In this document: positions 1-12,105 of the stretch, one piece after another | Layout: each line of letters starts with the position of its first letter | Position numbering within the stretch: position 1 is the stretch's first letter | Assembly: GCA_000469685.2 (NCBI GenBank) | Contig: LS997565.1 | Span: 33,140,645 to 33,204,644, forward strand | Direction of reading: 5' to 3' | Length of the DNA stretch: 64,000 nt | DNA from: Haemonchus contortus | Taxonomy: Eukaryota; Nematoda; Chromadorea; Rhabditida; Trichostrongylidae | Made by a program: the position numbers and the translations under genes | Notes under the pieces: model-generated | What the model was told of the DNA's origin: nothing | The model's database searches: none | The model's input: only the letters and a program-made list of their open reading frames with translations

Positions 1-2239
1 GCTTTCCACACTCAGCAACATGACAACGGAACCGTTCTTCGAGATCACTGGAAATGATTCAACTCACAACTTATCTCTGAAACCGAATATGCATAGCTTA
101 CTTGATGCTGCATTCACTCAAATCTTCAACGCAATCTCCACTATTTGATTCATCTGGAATGAAAAAGCATGGTGGAAAATGAACACGCTGAGTTATGTGA
201 CCGCTAAAAGGTGGAGTAACTTAAAGTGGCGCCTTACAACACGATTGGTCCGAAGATCGAATACCGAACTGACACCTCCCCACGTTATTCAAGCTTAGCT
301 TAAAGTTGGGGATGAAAAGTTAGTACCAATACGTCTGGATGGATAAAAGCCCTGAAGTGTGCATTGGGTGGGGCCGAAAGACATTTTTTAAGCCACGGTA
401 TTTAAATGATAGAACGGATCGAAGATATGAGGGCATACCCCTAAGTTCGATTGATCTACATCCAAGGCTTTATATCACGAAACTTTTAAATGACCATCTG
501 GATTAGGTGAGAGGAAAAACGGTGCTTAAATCAACAGAAACGTATCGTCTCGGCGATTTCTCTAGCGTTTGGTACCCTGCATCTGTTCAAGGAGAACATA
601 ACTACTCCCACATGCTTTCAAAAAGAGAGAATAGCCACAGCAAATGCGGTTTCACTCATTGTATGGGGTCGTTTTAGCGTAAAGAGTGATCTATTGGCAA
701 GCAATCATAGGCTTTCTACGGTAGCTTTCACAAATTTCAAGCGTCTGAAAATTTCAATACGCAATATTTCTGGTCAGATGGCATTTCGAAAAGCGTTAAG
801 CTACTTGTGCCAAAACCAAAGACAAGGTGAGTTTGGCAGCCATAGCACCTTTTTCGTGCCTTCACTATGGAATTTCCAGTTTTCAGGTAGAAACCGTTTC
901 TGAACAGCTCAAAATTAGTCAAAACTTACCTTTTCGCAGGGACGATGAAAGACTTTGGACATTAGAGCTGCCAGCTAAAAACAATTAGGTGAGAGGAATG
1001 TTCACGATTGAGAATGCCAGCAAACTAACATTCATTTGGTCGTTTCCGATAGTGATTAAAAGTTAACCGAATAACATCTGGGTCACATGGTGTAGGATTG
1101 TATGCTGGTTGAAAGAGCCTGCAGTAGTTGAAGATTTTCAAAGAAAAAATATGAAAATCATGACATCAACCTGTAAACACAACTAAGTGGCATATTTGGA
1201 GTGGCTGAAGCACGGTTTTCCTCGGGTCCACTTTGAGCCTGACTGGCTTTCTGACGGTACTCTTCCTCTAATGGAGCTATAAGCACTGCCTTTGAGCAGG
1301 TGAGCGTAGCTAGTCGTACGTCAACTTACGGATGTGCGTGAATTCTATGTGGGCGATTAGATCGTCCGTACTGGAAAAATATAGCTGGCAACCACCGAAC
1401 GTGCATCTGTTCTGCGAAAGTAACGATAGTGCCATAGACTAGAAGAATGTTGTCTGACAAGATCTAAGCTGTTCTTGGCGTATAATCGTAGATATCAGTG
1501 TTTGGAACAACGAAGTATACAGACCACGCAGCTATACCAATATTTATTGTTCATTGATTAGAGTAGCACGTCGATACCCGAAACAGTGCAGCAATTGAGT
1601 ATCTGGCTACCATGTAAGATGCACATTCTATCAATCACAATCAAATCAATCTGAGTAAAAAATGAAGTGCACAATCCTGGGTGGGCACCCTATCAGCATG
1701 GATCACAAATGGAAACTACTTAACCGCTTGGTTAAAAGGTTGACACCGATTGAGAAAAAAAGATTCCTGATAAAATATGTTGAAACACAAGATTCTCCAG
1801 TAATGAACCTGGTGAGATGGACCCTGTACTGGGAGAGAATGCAAATTGAGACAAACGTAAGTACCTAATAATACGTGGAGTAGACGAGAATCCTTACTTT
1901 GTGCCTATAATGTAAAGAGATATAAAAAGTCAAACGATTAGGAGAGTTTCTTTTGGTCTTTCATAGCTATTGCGAGGTCAGTGCTATTAGAAGTATTAGT
2001 CCATAGACGTTTCACTCATGAGATGAAATGGAGATGAGTTCTTGGAGAGCTGGCTATTGCAAATGCATCGCACCACTTCCATAACACACGAGAATCGTAG
2101 CCTATTAGCCTCCTCGACAGTCTTAAGTTAACATTGTAAAGTTATCAAAGAAATGTTGAACAAAATTGAAAAATGTAGGTATAGAAGTACAGCAAATCAT
2201 AAAGATTACCAAAAAAATCCAATAATTCATACTGCTCAC
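1..2239. other. No gene assigned (left edge)
   Basis: I recognise no conserved protein, RNA gene or element here. The missing C-terminal exon of the KLHDC10-like gene, which is transcribed leftwards, should lie in this stretch, but I could not place it from splice signals. The only ORF that looks exon-like is the short one at 1662-1856, listed separately. Confidence 0.5.
1662..1856 (+). CDS. Possible first exon of an unknown gene
   Basis: An ATG preceded by an A-run opens a 65-codon frame rich in Lys, Arg and Leu. It ends exactly at a strong splice donor (AAC then GTAAGT). I do not recognise the family and found no continuing exon downstream; the next recognised gene runs on the other strand. 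Chance is a real alternative. It is listed because the start context and donor both fit a nematode first exon. Confidence 0.22.
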
Positions 2240-4719
2240 CTTGTAGTATATGTATGGTCGGAGCGAAAGGGCAGCCAATGTTTTCAAGGATGGAGGCTCT
2301 AGGTAGCAGTACTGGCCGATATTTGTACGATGAGAGCTGTAGATGTCGCGCACTCCGCCCCAAACCAACAGACATCCTTCCTAAACAGAATCTTTTGCCT
2401 AAGAATCAAAGTAGTGCAGATATCTAGCACTGTACCTTTGTGATTGCAGCGTCATGGAAGAAAACTGGTACGGCGAGATCGAATGGCATTTTCTTCCATT
2501 GATAGGTTTCCAAGTCAAACGACCACACATCGCTATACATGTCCACCTGAAGGTTCTGGTCAAGAGCAATAAACAAGTGAGTGTTCACAAATCGAGAAAT
2601 CTTAAACACTTACGTGTCTCACATCGTCGTCATCTTTATCAGCGCTGCAACCCCCAACGAGAATGGCCTTTTTCTTCCATTTGGTCACCGAATGACACCT
2701 GTTGAATTGTCAATTTTCAAGATGAAAAGGATCTGGTCTCAAGTAGGAACATATTCACAACAAAGAACACCTACCTTCGCCCTTTGGGGTACCCATCTTC
2801 CCAACTTTGAGAGTTTATACTTTCATCGGGGAGAGTTGGCAATTCCACAAACATCCTCTTCTTGGTGTCAAACACCGTTAACTGAAAACCCCTCATTTCG
2901 CGATGAAATTCGTTCTTACAGTACATAGTGGCAACTAGAAGAAGAGACGTACTGTGCGAAGTTCAGTGACATAATCGGGACGACCACCACCAAAAAGGAA
3001 GATAAGGTCATCATGCGCTACAGCTTCGAGACGGTATCGTCCTTCCAAGTTCGGAGTCTGAAAAAATTAAAGCACTTTATAATTGTAGACATCTTTTTCA
3101 GTTTATGCATTACCCATCCCTCTCTTCAAATTTCCAATATAACTTACAGCTTGTGCTTCGCTTGACCACTTCCATTTTCCTTCTTCAAAAGATAATTTGT
3201 CAACATCTAGGAAGAAGTTGTGCCCTGTTGTACCGCCGATCACATAAAAAGCACATGGATCCGAACCACGCAGCATAGCCTAAAGCCACATATAACAAAA
3301 ACGGTAAATTTCATCTAATCCCCATTTAAATATGAGTTTCCATGTGTTCTATTGACTGTATGTAGACCAGAAACAGTTTGTATAAAAATTGTAAGATATT
3401 TCGGTATTTACAAAGACGAAATAATACTGATATTTTAGAAAACGGCCAATGTCCCCTGTCATGAAACCAAACGAAAAACTAAGAATCGCGAAGTACTGCC
3501 ATACAACAATGAGTGGCCCTGCTCTTACAGGTTGAAGGCAGTCGGTGTTCCAAAAGTGAAAAAAGGCTCGAAAAATCGTTTGAAATTGGGCTGGACGAGA
3601 ATGAGAGCAGAAAAATGAAGAAGAATGGGGGTTTTGGACGAGCTATACTATGTGTGTCATTGTGTACGTGTGCGGCCTGCTGCTAACATCTGACTACACT
3701 AGGCAAAAATGTCCTTTAAACTCGTTCACTCACAAGCATAGGTTAACAAAAGCGCCAATAACAGCAAAAATAGCCCTCTTCTTTCAGCCTCTTGAGTTAA
3801 AAAATGAAACGGTTCGCAGCAGCAAAAAGAATACAGAGAATAATAGAAAAGAAAAAAATCGCCTCATTACCCGGCGACCAGCTGATTGTGGGTAGGTCCT
3901 GGCGCGAATATTGCAATCTGTACCGCCTCCTTTGCTCGTCAGACGAGACATCGATCGAGAGGCGGGAAGCCCGGGGGGATCCGGTAATGGGGCTCCCACT
4001 ATGCCCTAGCTGTTGAGTTTTGGACCCGACAGCGTCCTTCCTGTTACCCTTGGGGGCCACTGGATACTCCTAGGGAGAGAAGTCAGAAACCATTTTTATC
4101 GTGAACCGTGTCTTTAAGCAGTTCTGTGACAGAAGGAATATGTATGTGCAACGTACTAGTTATTTCTTTCACCTTTTAATAGAAAAAAAAAATACAAAAA
4201 TGATAAACTCACGTGCCCATAAGTTGCAAGCTTCTCTCCCTCTACTGGGAGCAAAGTAGAAAGGATTGAGTTGGAAGTCTTACTAAAAGAGAGTAGATGA
4301 ACACTGGAAGACGTAGATGCTCCGAACGGTACAGCGGTGCCTCCGAAAAGCACAACTTGGTTCGAATATGGCGAACTCTGCACCACTAAAACAAACCAAC
4401 CTGGTGAACTCGTCAAAAACTTTTCACGAAAAATAAATTTGTGAAGCATCGATGACTCACACGCAAACGAAGCTAGCGCTGTCGGGAAATTTCCAATGAG
4501 ATCCATCTCGGTCCATTCTTGAGTCAATAGATTGTATTTCCAAACCTATAACGATGGACAGATCCGAATAGTACAATGCATTCAACCATCCATTAAGACT
4601 GACCTCTCTATATATTTTACCACCCTGTTCGTCCGCAGTGCGATCAAATCCCCCAACGACGTATAGAAATTCATCATCCAAAAATATTCGATGGCCGCTA
4701 CGAGGAGCAGGTTCATTTC
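2240..4719 (-). CDS. KLHDC10: KLHDC10-like kelch-repeat protein (substrate receptor of a CUL2 E3 ligase), ends incomplete
   Basis: Nine minus-strand exons join in phase: 4604-4719, 4461-4545, 4213-4385, 3148-3279, 2953-3057, 2775-2881, 2614-2698, 2436-2546 and 2240-2380. Kelch blades are seen in order: PRSGHR then YVVGGFD; VWKYNLLTQEW; VVLFGGTAVPFG; YVIGGTTG; FLFGGGRPDY; ILVGGC; DVWSFDLETYQW; and a last exon with LVWGGV plus the start of the C-terminal helical part (PSLKTLAALSL). Order and spacing match animal KLHDC10, a beta-propeller that binds Elongin B/C and CUL2 and recognises C-terminal degrons (family knowledge). The start is not resolved. The first assigned exon begins with two bases of a split codon. 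A short ATG exon at 5043-5111 is open but ends in the wrong phase. The last exon ends at a donor (GTGAGC), so a further 3' exon is expected. The large intron 3280-4212 carries a dispersed repeat. Confidence 0.82.
3530..4110 (+). repeat. Dispersed ~0.55-kb repeat, copy 1
   Basis: This intronic block aligns by eye along its length with 11555-12105. Shared landmarks, in order: TTTGGACGAGCTATAC, CAAGCATA(A/G)GT, CAGCCTCTTG, GACCAGCTGATTGTG, GCAATCTGTA(C/T)CGCCTC, CACTATGCCCTA, and a tail resembling TAGGGAGAGAAGTCAGAAACC. ORFs inside are not conserved between copies, so I regard it as a non-coding transposon relic of unknown class. I did not find terminal inverted repeats. Confidence 0.7.
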
Positions 4720-6955
4720 CTGATCAGCAAGGAGTTATTTATGGGTGACGCTAGATAACCTTACACAGAGCTCTTATCGTTGTTGATCATTTGATAAAAA
4801 CAACATTGTACACAGCTTTAATTATTGTTGAGGGATTGATAAAAGCGGCAGGAAAAAACGAACCCTTTGAGAGAGGTCCTATTGGCAATTCCCTGAATTT
4901 CATCAGGTTCACTTCTTGATTACAATCAGAGCTCTGAATTTTTAATGATAACAAGCAGGTTAATCAGCTTCAACACCTATGAAAGGCAAAACTGTAGAGT
5001 AATTGAAACTACAAAACTCCCAATAAAAAAGAAAATACTCACATTTGACTTTCCCTTGCCAGCGTAAAAGAAATCCGATACGCCTGGGAAAAGGCGCCAG
5101 ATATTCAACATGACAGCAAACGCAGTCGCGCTGCAGCAACCAAGTGAGGACAAAGTGACCGCTGAAAACGGGTGAACGTCATTAGTGGTCGCATTAGCAG
5201 TGCGAGGTTGACGTCAGCGACATCTTCACCCGGAACATACTTATACGGAACTATCACACGTCTTCAATTTCTTTTTTAAATGAAGTTTTTTTGATGCTAA
5301 GATAGGTTTCGATCGACGGGCAACGCCGTCGCCAGCGTCGAGAGCGGTACCATGGACGTGCTCAGCGTCACGCTCATACTTTCCATCAATATTATGCAGA
5401 GCTTCAACTATCAAATTTATACTTTGACTCGCTTTCCTCAATACATTAACTGATTACAGCTTTCGAACTAATGGTTTAGAGGCTTTTTTAAGTGGAATTT
5501 GCTTTTATGAGGAGCCTCTCGTATTTTCCTGACTGCTAACGTTGGTGCAAATAAGTTATACTTATGCGATCGACATCCATGTGACTCATGCTCAAGCTTG
5601 AACTTTTTAGACATGTTTTTTTTCATCCCGATAGTCTAAAAAGGCGCCAAATAACATGAGTGATCAAAGTAATTATTGATCGACAGCCAGCACGGACGCC
5701 GGCGTCGACGTCTACACTATGAATGCAAGCAATTGATTGGAATGTTGACAAATGAAATTGAACAACATAACACCTATATGAAGAATCAGGTGTAGGAGAT
5801 TAGAGACAGGAAAACGAGAGCGTACAACTGCAGTGACCGCAATCAAGGATCAAATATCACCTGGACTTGTTTGTCAGCAGTATTTGACTCCGATCAACAA
5901 CAGTGGCTCGGACCTCTGCTTAGGCCATCGACCACACCGCAGAGGAAAAAAGACTTGCTCTCGAATGATTTCAAGTTCAAGTGGTCAAACAATTGATTAG
6001 CAAAGTTCTTGCGCTAGGTAAAATCAATGAAATATGTATTAAAGAGAGTGCGTAAAGAAGTTGAGCAGCGATAGCTGACAAAGAGTTCACTCAAAGTTTA
6101 TCCAGAAGAAAATTCCTGGCGTTACCCAAACACTAGCAGAATCGATTGAGTAGAAACAGCTGTGCCCAAGTTTAAACCGCAAATGATAAGAACTCGAAAG
6201 ATTTCATATAAAAAGAACATTGCAGAGGACATTCCATTCAATTTCAGACAAAGCCAATAGCAATGAAAGGCAAACAGCAGATCACCAAGTAAGAATAAGA
6301 CAAATTCGTCAGGTTAAAGCTCAATTTATGGCTGCTAACTGGTACCCAATAAATCGGCTACATATGAAAGCGGTGGAGTGAGGGAGAGGGAAAGAAGTTA
6401 ATCTGAAGACATGATTGATGTCTCGAACGCTTAGAGCAGATTCGAGTTCTGTACCAAGCCGTGTTACTCATTTTAACCTCAGAACCCACACAATAGTTCT
6501 ACTCTATGCAGTTGTTTCACTTAGATAGCGATGGAACAAAGCACGACCCAAGACTTCACAAATAGCCGTCGTAAAAAGAAACAAAATTCAAATAAAACGG
6601 ATTCTCGAAAACAGCAAACTCTTCTCCAAGGAAGAAACTTAAAAAGCCGTCGCAAAATGAGAAATTCAAACCAGGTAAATCCGGTAACCATAAGCCCTTC
6701 ACGTCAACTCACACAGGCTAGGTGCAACTGCGTACTTTGAGGGTGACCGTTCCCATAACTACCGGAAATTTTTCTGAGACGAACTGCTTTTTGTGACTTT
6801 CGATAAGTTGATTGTCTCTTTTATCTTCATTCATGTTTTTTTCAGTTGTTTGGTGAGAATGGTGACGAAAAGTTTTCGAGTGATCTTCTAGAAGTAGCTT
6901 ACAAAGTGTCAATGCAAATTTCAGGGCAGTCAAACTTGTTCGGAAGCAGGAGGCA
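4720..6955. other. Intergenic region between divergent genes
   Basis: This lies upstream of both the minus-strand KLHDC10-like gene and the plus-strand MICU1 gene, so it should hold both promoters and the missing first kelch exon. A Lys/Arg-rich ATG ORF (6531-6674) ends at a donor-like GTAAAT and could be a short upstream exon, but it matches nothing I know. I see nothing else. Confidence 0.45.
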
Positions 6956-9871
6956 ATGCTACGATGCCGATGCCTGTCTTTCCCTATTCGTCGTGCTTGG
7001 TTAAGTTCGATCTCGAGCTCCAGCGAACATAGTGCAACGACCAGTACGCCTGAGAAGTCCAAAGAACCCGAAGTGGATCCTGTTACTGCCTACACAATGT
7101 TCGGAGGTATTCGAAAACCCAAGCGAGATGTATTCCATTACACAGATAGGTCAGTTTAGAAGTCGCTTCTTTGTAATTTTTTTCATATTCTCTATTAGCG
7201 GAGCTTGGCAGGTTCCCAACTACATGCATTACATCGGGAGGTTTTGTGGTCTTTCTTTGTCACATAACCTCTTGATAGGTGGTGTTTAACCAACCCGAGG
7301 TTCTTCTCCCCTCGGAAAAAGTCGATATATCGAACTCCTGCTTACTGCCATTTATTTAACTATTTAGAAAGAGTGGCGTTGGATACTCGGACTTTTCAAC
7401 AACAGTGTACGACCATCGGCCGTATATATGGCCACCACTTCGGAAGTATTTACGCTACGAAATGATCTTCTGCAGTATCGCTATAGTACTTATATTTCTT
7501 GATTATGAATGGTAAGTACAGAGAACACGTTTGCATGCAGATGGCATTACTTTTTGGAATTCAGGATCATGGAACAATTCAATTCAATGGCAAAGGGTGC
7601 AAAACCACAGGCATCCCAGTTGAACGAAGAGGAGCTTGATGTTTCTACCGAATCCAAGAGCCCGGTGCTTACATTACATGATAGCTTGTGATCTTTTATA
7701 TTTTTCAATAAACAATATGAGCTCATACAAAGACCTTCGATCATGTGTTCTAGACCAAGTTCATTCAATTGCTGGAATTTTTCTGCTTCTAGTACGTGGA
7801 CCATTAATATTGAACCTTCAAGTATCCTTGTCAACATGGGTGGGTAGATAGTGGAAGGTAAAACGAATGCTATCGTTTCCGAACACTCGTTGATTAATTC
7901 CTTTCACCAAATGTTTTGGAGCCTTTAGACTTTCCCAATTTACCTTCTTGTCTGGGGGTGGGGTTATTCTTCAAAAAACACTTTTTGGATTGGGCAGGCT
8001 GTTTCCTTCCTTTGTTAAATCATGGCGGCTTACCTTACAAACAGGTGAATTTATAGGCTTGTGCAACAAAAAGAGCTTTCAATATTGCATAAAAATAACC
8101 ACTAATAGAGAATAACATCTGTTTTTCTTTTATTCACCAGTGTTCCGCTCATTTTATCAGTTCAGGATGGTGCAGAAGCAAAGGAAAAGCAGCCAGAAAA
8201 GCCAAAAAAGAAGAAAATAGGATTCCGTGAGCGTCGAATAATTGAATATGAGGATCGTATCCGCATGTACTCCACACCTGATAAAATCTTTCGATACTTC
8301 GCTACACTCAAGGTAGTATTCTCCCAAAGCTTTCCTGAGATCGTAATAATTTACAATGTTTGAGGTCATTGATAAAAGCGATGAGTCTGGAAGGACGTTT
8401 GAGGTGTTTATGACGCCTGAAGACTTTCTGAGATCATTCACACCTGGGGTTATGCAGCCAAGAAAATATGGTTTAGACAGCTACAAAATTTATCAACCTG
8501 AAGTGAGTTTTCCATTTTACTTCTACCGTATACTTACAGTTAACTCTGAGGAACTTTCTTATATTCATGATTTACTTTTTCCAGAAGCACAGATATAAAT
8601 TTTCTGACAAAAGAAGTATTTTCTACAAGTTGGGTGAAAATGGTTTGATTAGCTTCAGCGACTACTTGTTCTTGATGACTTTGCTGTCTAGTAAGATTTT
8701 CGCCTCGTTTTTAATTTTCGCCTGAAGACATAATTTGGAGTCAGGGCAATGAATTGGTTGCCATTTCAGCATCACCTAACGATTTTGCTCTTGCATTTAA
8801 AATTTTCGATATCAATGGTGACGGTGCCCTTGATAAAGAGGAATTCCTCAAAGTTCAGGTAAGTTAGCATTCTTCGACGTATTGGTTGAGTGAGTCACAT
8901 ATATTGTTTAAGCATCTTATTATGTCGCAAACTACAGTCGGACAGCGCCACCGCGACCACATTACGCCCAACTCTTCTTTCCGAGTGGAATCAAATTCGG
9001 CTCTCGAACACTACTTCTTTGGACATGATGGGAAGAACAAACTTTCGGCAGAGAAATTCCTCGAATTCCAAGTGCTTATCATGATCTTCATGCTATCGGT
9101 CAACCTTTGCTTATCCCACTTCAGGTTGCTCTTACAGGAGAACTTGTACAGCGATATCCTGCGAATGGAATTTGAGAGAAGGGACGCACTGGATGGTGTC
9201 GATGGTCTTATTGGTGAAGCAAGCTTTGGGGAACTCTTACTCATGCATGCACAAATTCCAGAAAAACGACAAAAATTGATGTTAAAGCGACTGAAAAAGA
9301 AATACAAGAATGGGCAAGGAATCTCTTTTGAAGAAGTGAGATCTTTTTCTTGAGAGCTCAGCCCTCAACTTTCATAACGTACAGAACGAACAATCCACAT
9401 AAACCAAATTTCCTTCAGACCCGCGCGTTCTTCCAATTCCTCTATCACATTGAGTCCGTCGACATGGCTTTGCATTTCCACCGTATGGCAGGTCTCCCGA
9501 TCGATGCAAGCTTGCTGAAACGGTGAGTTGTGGAAACTTTCATAAATCTATTCAGTACCTAAATTGGAACTATTCAGGGTTGCTCGAAAAATAACTAATG
9601 TAGAACTCAGTGATCACGTAATTGATGTTGTTATAACGCTCTTCGATGATAACATGGTGAGTTTGCCCGCAACATACAGTTTGGGTTATAATCAGAAGAC
9701 ATAATCTGTCAGGATGGAAAGTTGTCGAACAATGAGATGATTGCGGTAATGCGACGACGAATGCGGCGAGGGTTGGAAAGGCCTCGAGATACAGGACTCT
9801 TCCGCTTGGTCGATGCACTTGCAGTCTGCGGTCTACGCGCATATCAAGCTAGCCCTCTAGCTTTTCAGTGA
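6956..9871 (+). CDS. micu-1: MICU1 homologue, calcium-sensing gatekeeper of the mitochondrial calcium uniporter
   Basis: Twelve exons join in phase: 6956-7149, 7368-7511, 7565-7664, 8166-8312, 8365-8502, 8585-8690, 8770-8858, 8913-9071, 9138-9335, 9419-9522, 9578-9656 and 9713-9871. Together they give 1,617 nt, about 538 aa plus TGA. In order I see: an Arg/Ser-rich N terminus like a mitochondrial targeting sequence; a hydrophobic segment ending FLDYEW (about residues 98-112); a polybasic patch (KPKKKK); the signature [15 protein letters not shown]; a first EF-hand [12 protein letters not shown]; the middle lobe (LEFERRD becomes MEFERRD); a second EF-hand [12 protein letters not shown]; and a C-terminal helix that keeps a Cys (LAVCGL) at about the position of the human MICU1 Cys that disulfide-bonds MICU2. 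Calcium ligands of both EF-hands are intact, so it should be functional. In the family it keeps the uniporter closed at low calcium, in the intermembrane space. The polybasic patch favours MICU1 over MICU2/3. Confidence 0.93.
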
Positions 9872-10301
9872 CTTCGATCCCGATTTGACAGTTGTGGAAG
9901 GTCGGCATGGTTTTGCAACTGCTAGTCCTTTTGAGGCTTCTGTAGACCTCGTTTCCTGCTTTAAAAACGAATCTGTCGCTGTAATCTTGCCAGCCCTTGG
10001 ATCAAACTCGATTCTATCCAAAGACGTCGACCCAAACCTCGATGCTTAGCTGTAAGTATAGTTAAAAATGCATATAGTCGTTGTAACTCTTTGTTATCTT
10101 ATCGGGAAACTGCTAACGTGAAGAGTATTTCCATGAATTAATAGTAGTGTTCCTTACCCATCCATCAGTTTTTTTTGTGGTGCTTGTTAGTAACTTCTCT
10201 GAATTATAGTACAGAACAGGGAAATCCTCCATCCCCCAGAGGTCTAGCGGTCTTGCGTGTCGAGGAGCAAACGAATATCCTACTTTATACAATTCTAAGT
10301 T

Positions 10302-10350
10302 TGTCTGTTGGTGTGTCGGTGTGTTTGTGTGTGTCGGTGTGTGTGTCTGA
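10302..10350. repeat. TG-rich microsatellite
   Basis: Irregular GTGTGT/GTCGGTGT runs lie directly upstream of the spaced repeat units. Confidence 0.8.
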
Positions 10351-10354
10351 CCGG

Positions 10355-10690
10355 AAATTCATAACTCCTGTCCCCGTAGACCTAGAGCTTTCAAATTTGG
10401 TAGCAGGATGGGAACACCTATGGTGAGTGGCAGGACCGGACTTCGTCCACAGGGAGCACGGCGTGCACGTTAGTAATTTTGGGCCGCGAATTCATAAGTC
10501 CTGTCCCCATAGACCTAGAGCCTACAAACTTGGTAGGAGTAAGGAGGGCAGGATGGGAACACCTTTGGTAAGTGGCGGAATTGGATCCCGTTCATGAGGG
10601 CGAGGGATGCACGATAAAAAATTTTAGGTCGCAAATTCATATCCCGTGTCCCCGTGGATCTGGAGCCTTCAAACTTGGTAGGATTACACT
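10355..10690 (+). repeat. Spaced repeat, three units about 135 bp apart
   Basis: Three imperfect copies of a core run: an ATTCATA...CCTGTCCCC part, then GTAGACCTAGAGC or a variant, then TTCAAA(T/C)TTGGTAG. They start near 10357, 10490 and 10632. The first two are followed by a GGATGGGAACACC(T)(A/T)...GTGGC part. The same unit recurs in reverse orientation at 54300-54690. I do not recognise the family. Confidence 0.75.
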
Positions 10691-11554
10691 TTTCGTCCTA
10701 ACAGTGGAACCTCAGCACTTTAGTATGTGATGTAGGATATGACCTGATCGTAGGTACTCGGTGACAAGAACTGATGATAACTGATAAGAGAAGATGAGAG
10801 ACCTAAGCGAGGCCACCTATCGATCAAAATCCTAACGTTTTCGGTATCTACGATGTAGCTTTGACCGTTCAGTATGTTTCATTCGATAAGACGGGATGGT
10901 AGAGCACGGTGACAAAAGTGAGTGGGAAGTGCAGTGATAGCGACTCACTAGGGCAATACGATAAGCAGATTAGAACTTTTAAGTTCCATTTCTCGAGGTA
11001 GGGTGTTTGACACAGGAAGAAGGAGAGCCTGGCGTTAGCCGAGCAATCCGACTGGTACATGTATATTTAACGATTGGGTTTGAGATATTGGTATAATCTA
11101 ACCATTAGCAGTAATTCTTGGCAATATGTGTCTGCCTTTAAGAGTGGTTCAGAACTAGTCATCCCTTCATCAGTGGTATTTTTTTAGTGTGCCGTATTGT
11201 ACTGTTGAACTTCTGCTGTCATAGCAGAACTTACAGAACGGTATAGCATGTTACTATATGTTGTATAGATTTCGTTGTGTAAATAAAATTTCCGTAGCTC
11301 TGGAAATGTGGGATGTTTGGGGCGCTAGGACACGTATGTGGTGTACATATGGGATCCAGGAGTGATACTCTGCTTAAATGGATGTTATCATCGCTATGAA
11401 CAAGCTTAAAGCTATATGAGCGACTCTGGATGATGAGATTTTCTAAACGCACGATAGGTTAAAGGCACAGCTCACGATAATTTTCGGTAATCCAGATTAT
11501 GATGAAAAATGGAAGATAAGATGGAAAATAGTGTGATGAAGGTGAAGAAACTGC

Positions 11555-12105
11555 GTGAACCGGTGTTTACAAGGTGGAAAAAGCTTCGAAAAATAGTTAA
11601 AAAGGGGGCTGGACTAGAATGAGACCAGAATAACCAAGAAGAGTGGGGCGTTTGGACGAGCTATACAATGTGTCTCACTGCGTGCGTGTGGGTCCTCTTA
11701 CGTATAACAGACTACGGTAAGCAAAAATTCATTCACTTGTAAGCATAAGTGAACAAAAAACCCTAGTAACAGCCAAAATAGCTCACCTTTCTCAGCCTCT
11801 TGGGGTAGGAAATTAAATAAGGCATTGCGGCAGTGAAAAGTGTAAGAGAGGGAAAAAGAATGGGAGAAAAACATCGCCTCATCGCTCGTCGATCAGCTGA
11901 TTGTGTGTGGGTCCGAGAACGAATAATTGCAATCTGTATCGCCTCGACAATCGTCTGACGTGATCTCGATTGAGGGGCGGGGAGGCCACGCGAGCCGGTA
12001 ACGGGGCTTCCACTATGCCCTAACCGTTGAGTTTTTGGGAGGGAGAACCCTTTCTACTACCCTTGGGGACCAGTGAGTATCCCTAGGGGAAGAACCCAGC
12101 TAACT
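11555..12105 (+). repeat. Dispersed ~0.55-kb repeat, copy 2
   Basis: Second copy of the repeat at 3530-4110, same orientation, aligning by eye throughout with substitutions and small indels. Landmarks include TTTGGACGAGCTATACA, CGATCAGCTGATTGTG, GCAATCTGTATCGCCTC and CACTATGCCCTAACCG. Confidence 0.7.

Noticed and set aside
5043..5111. First exon of the KLHDC10-like gene (23 codons from ATG)
   Set aside because: It is open and ends at a donor, but joins the next exon in the wrong phase, so I left the start unresolved.
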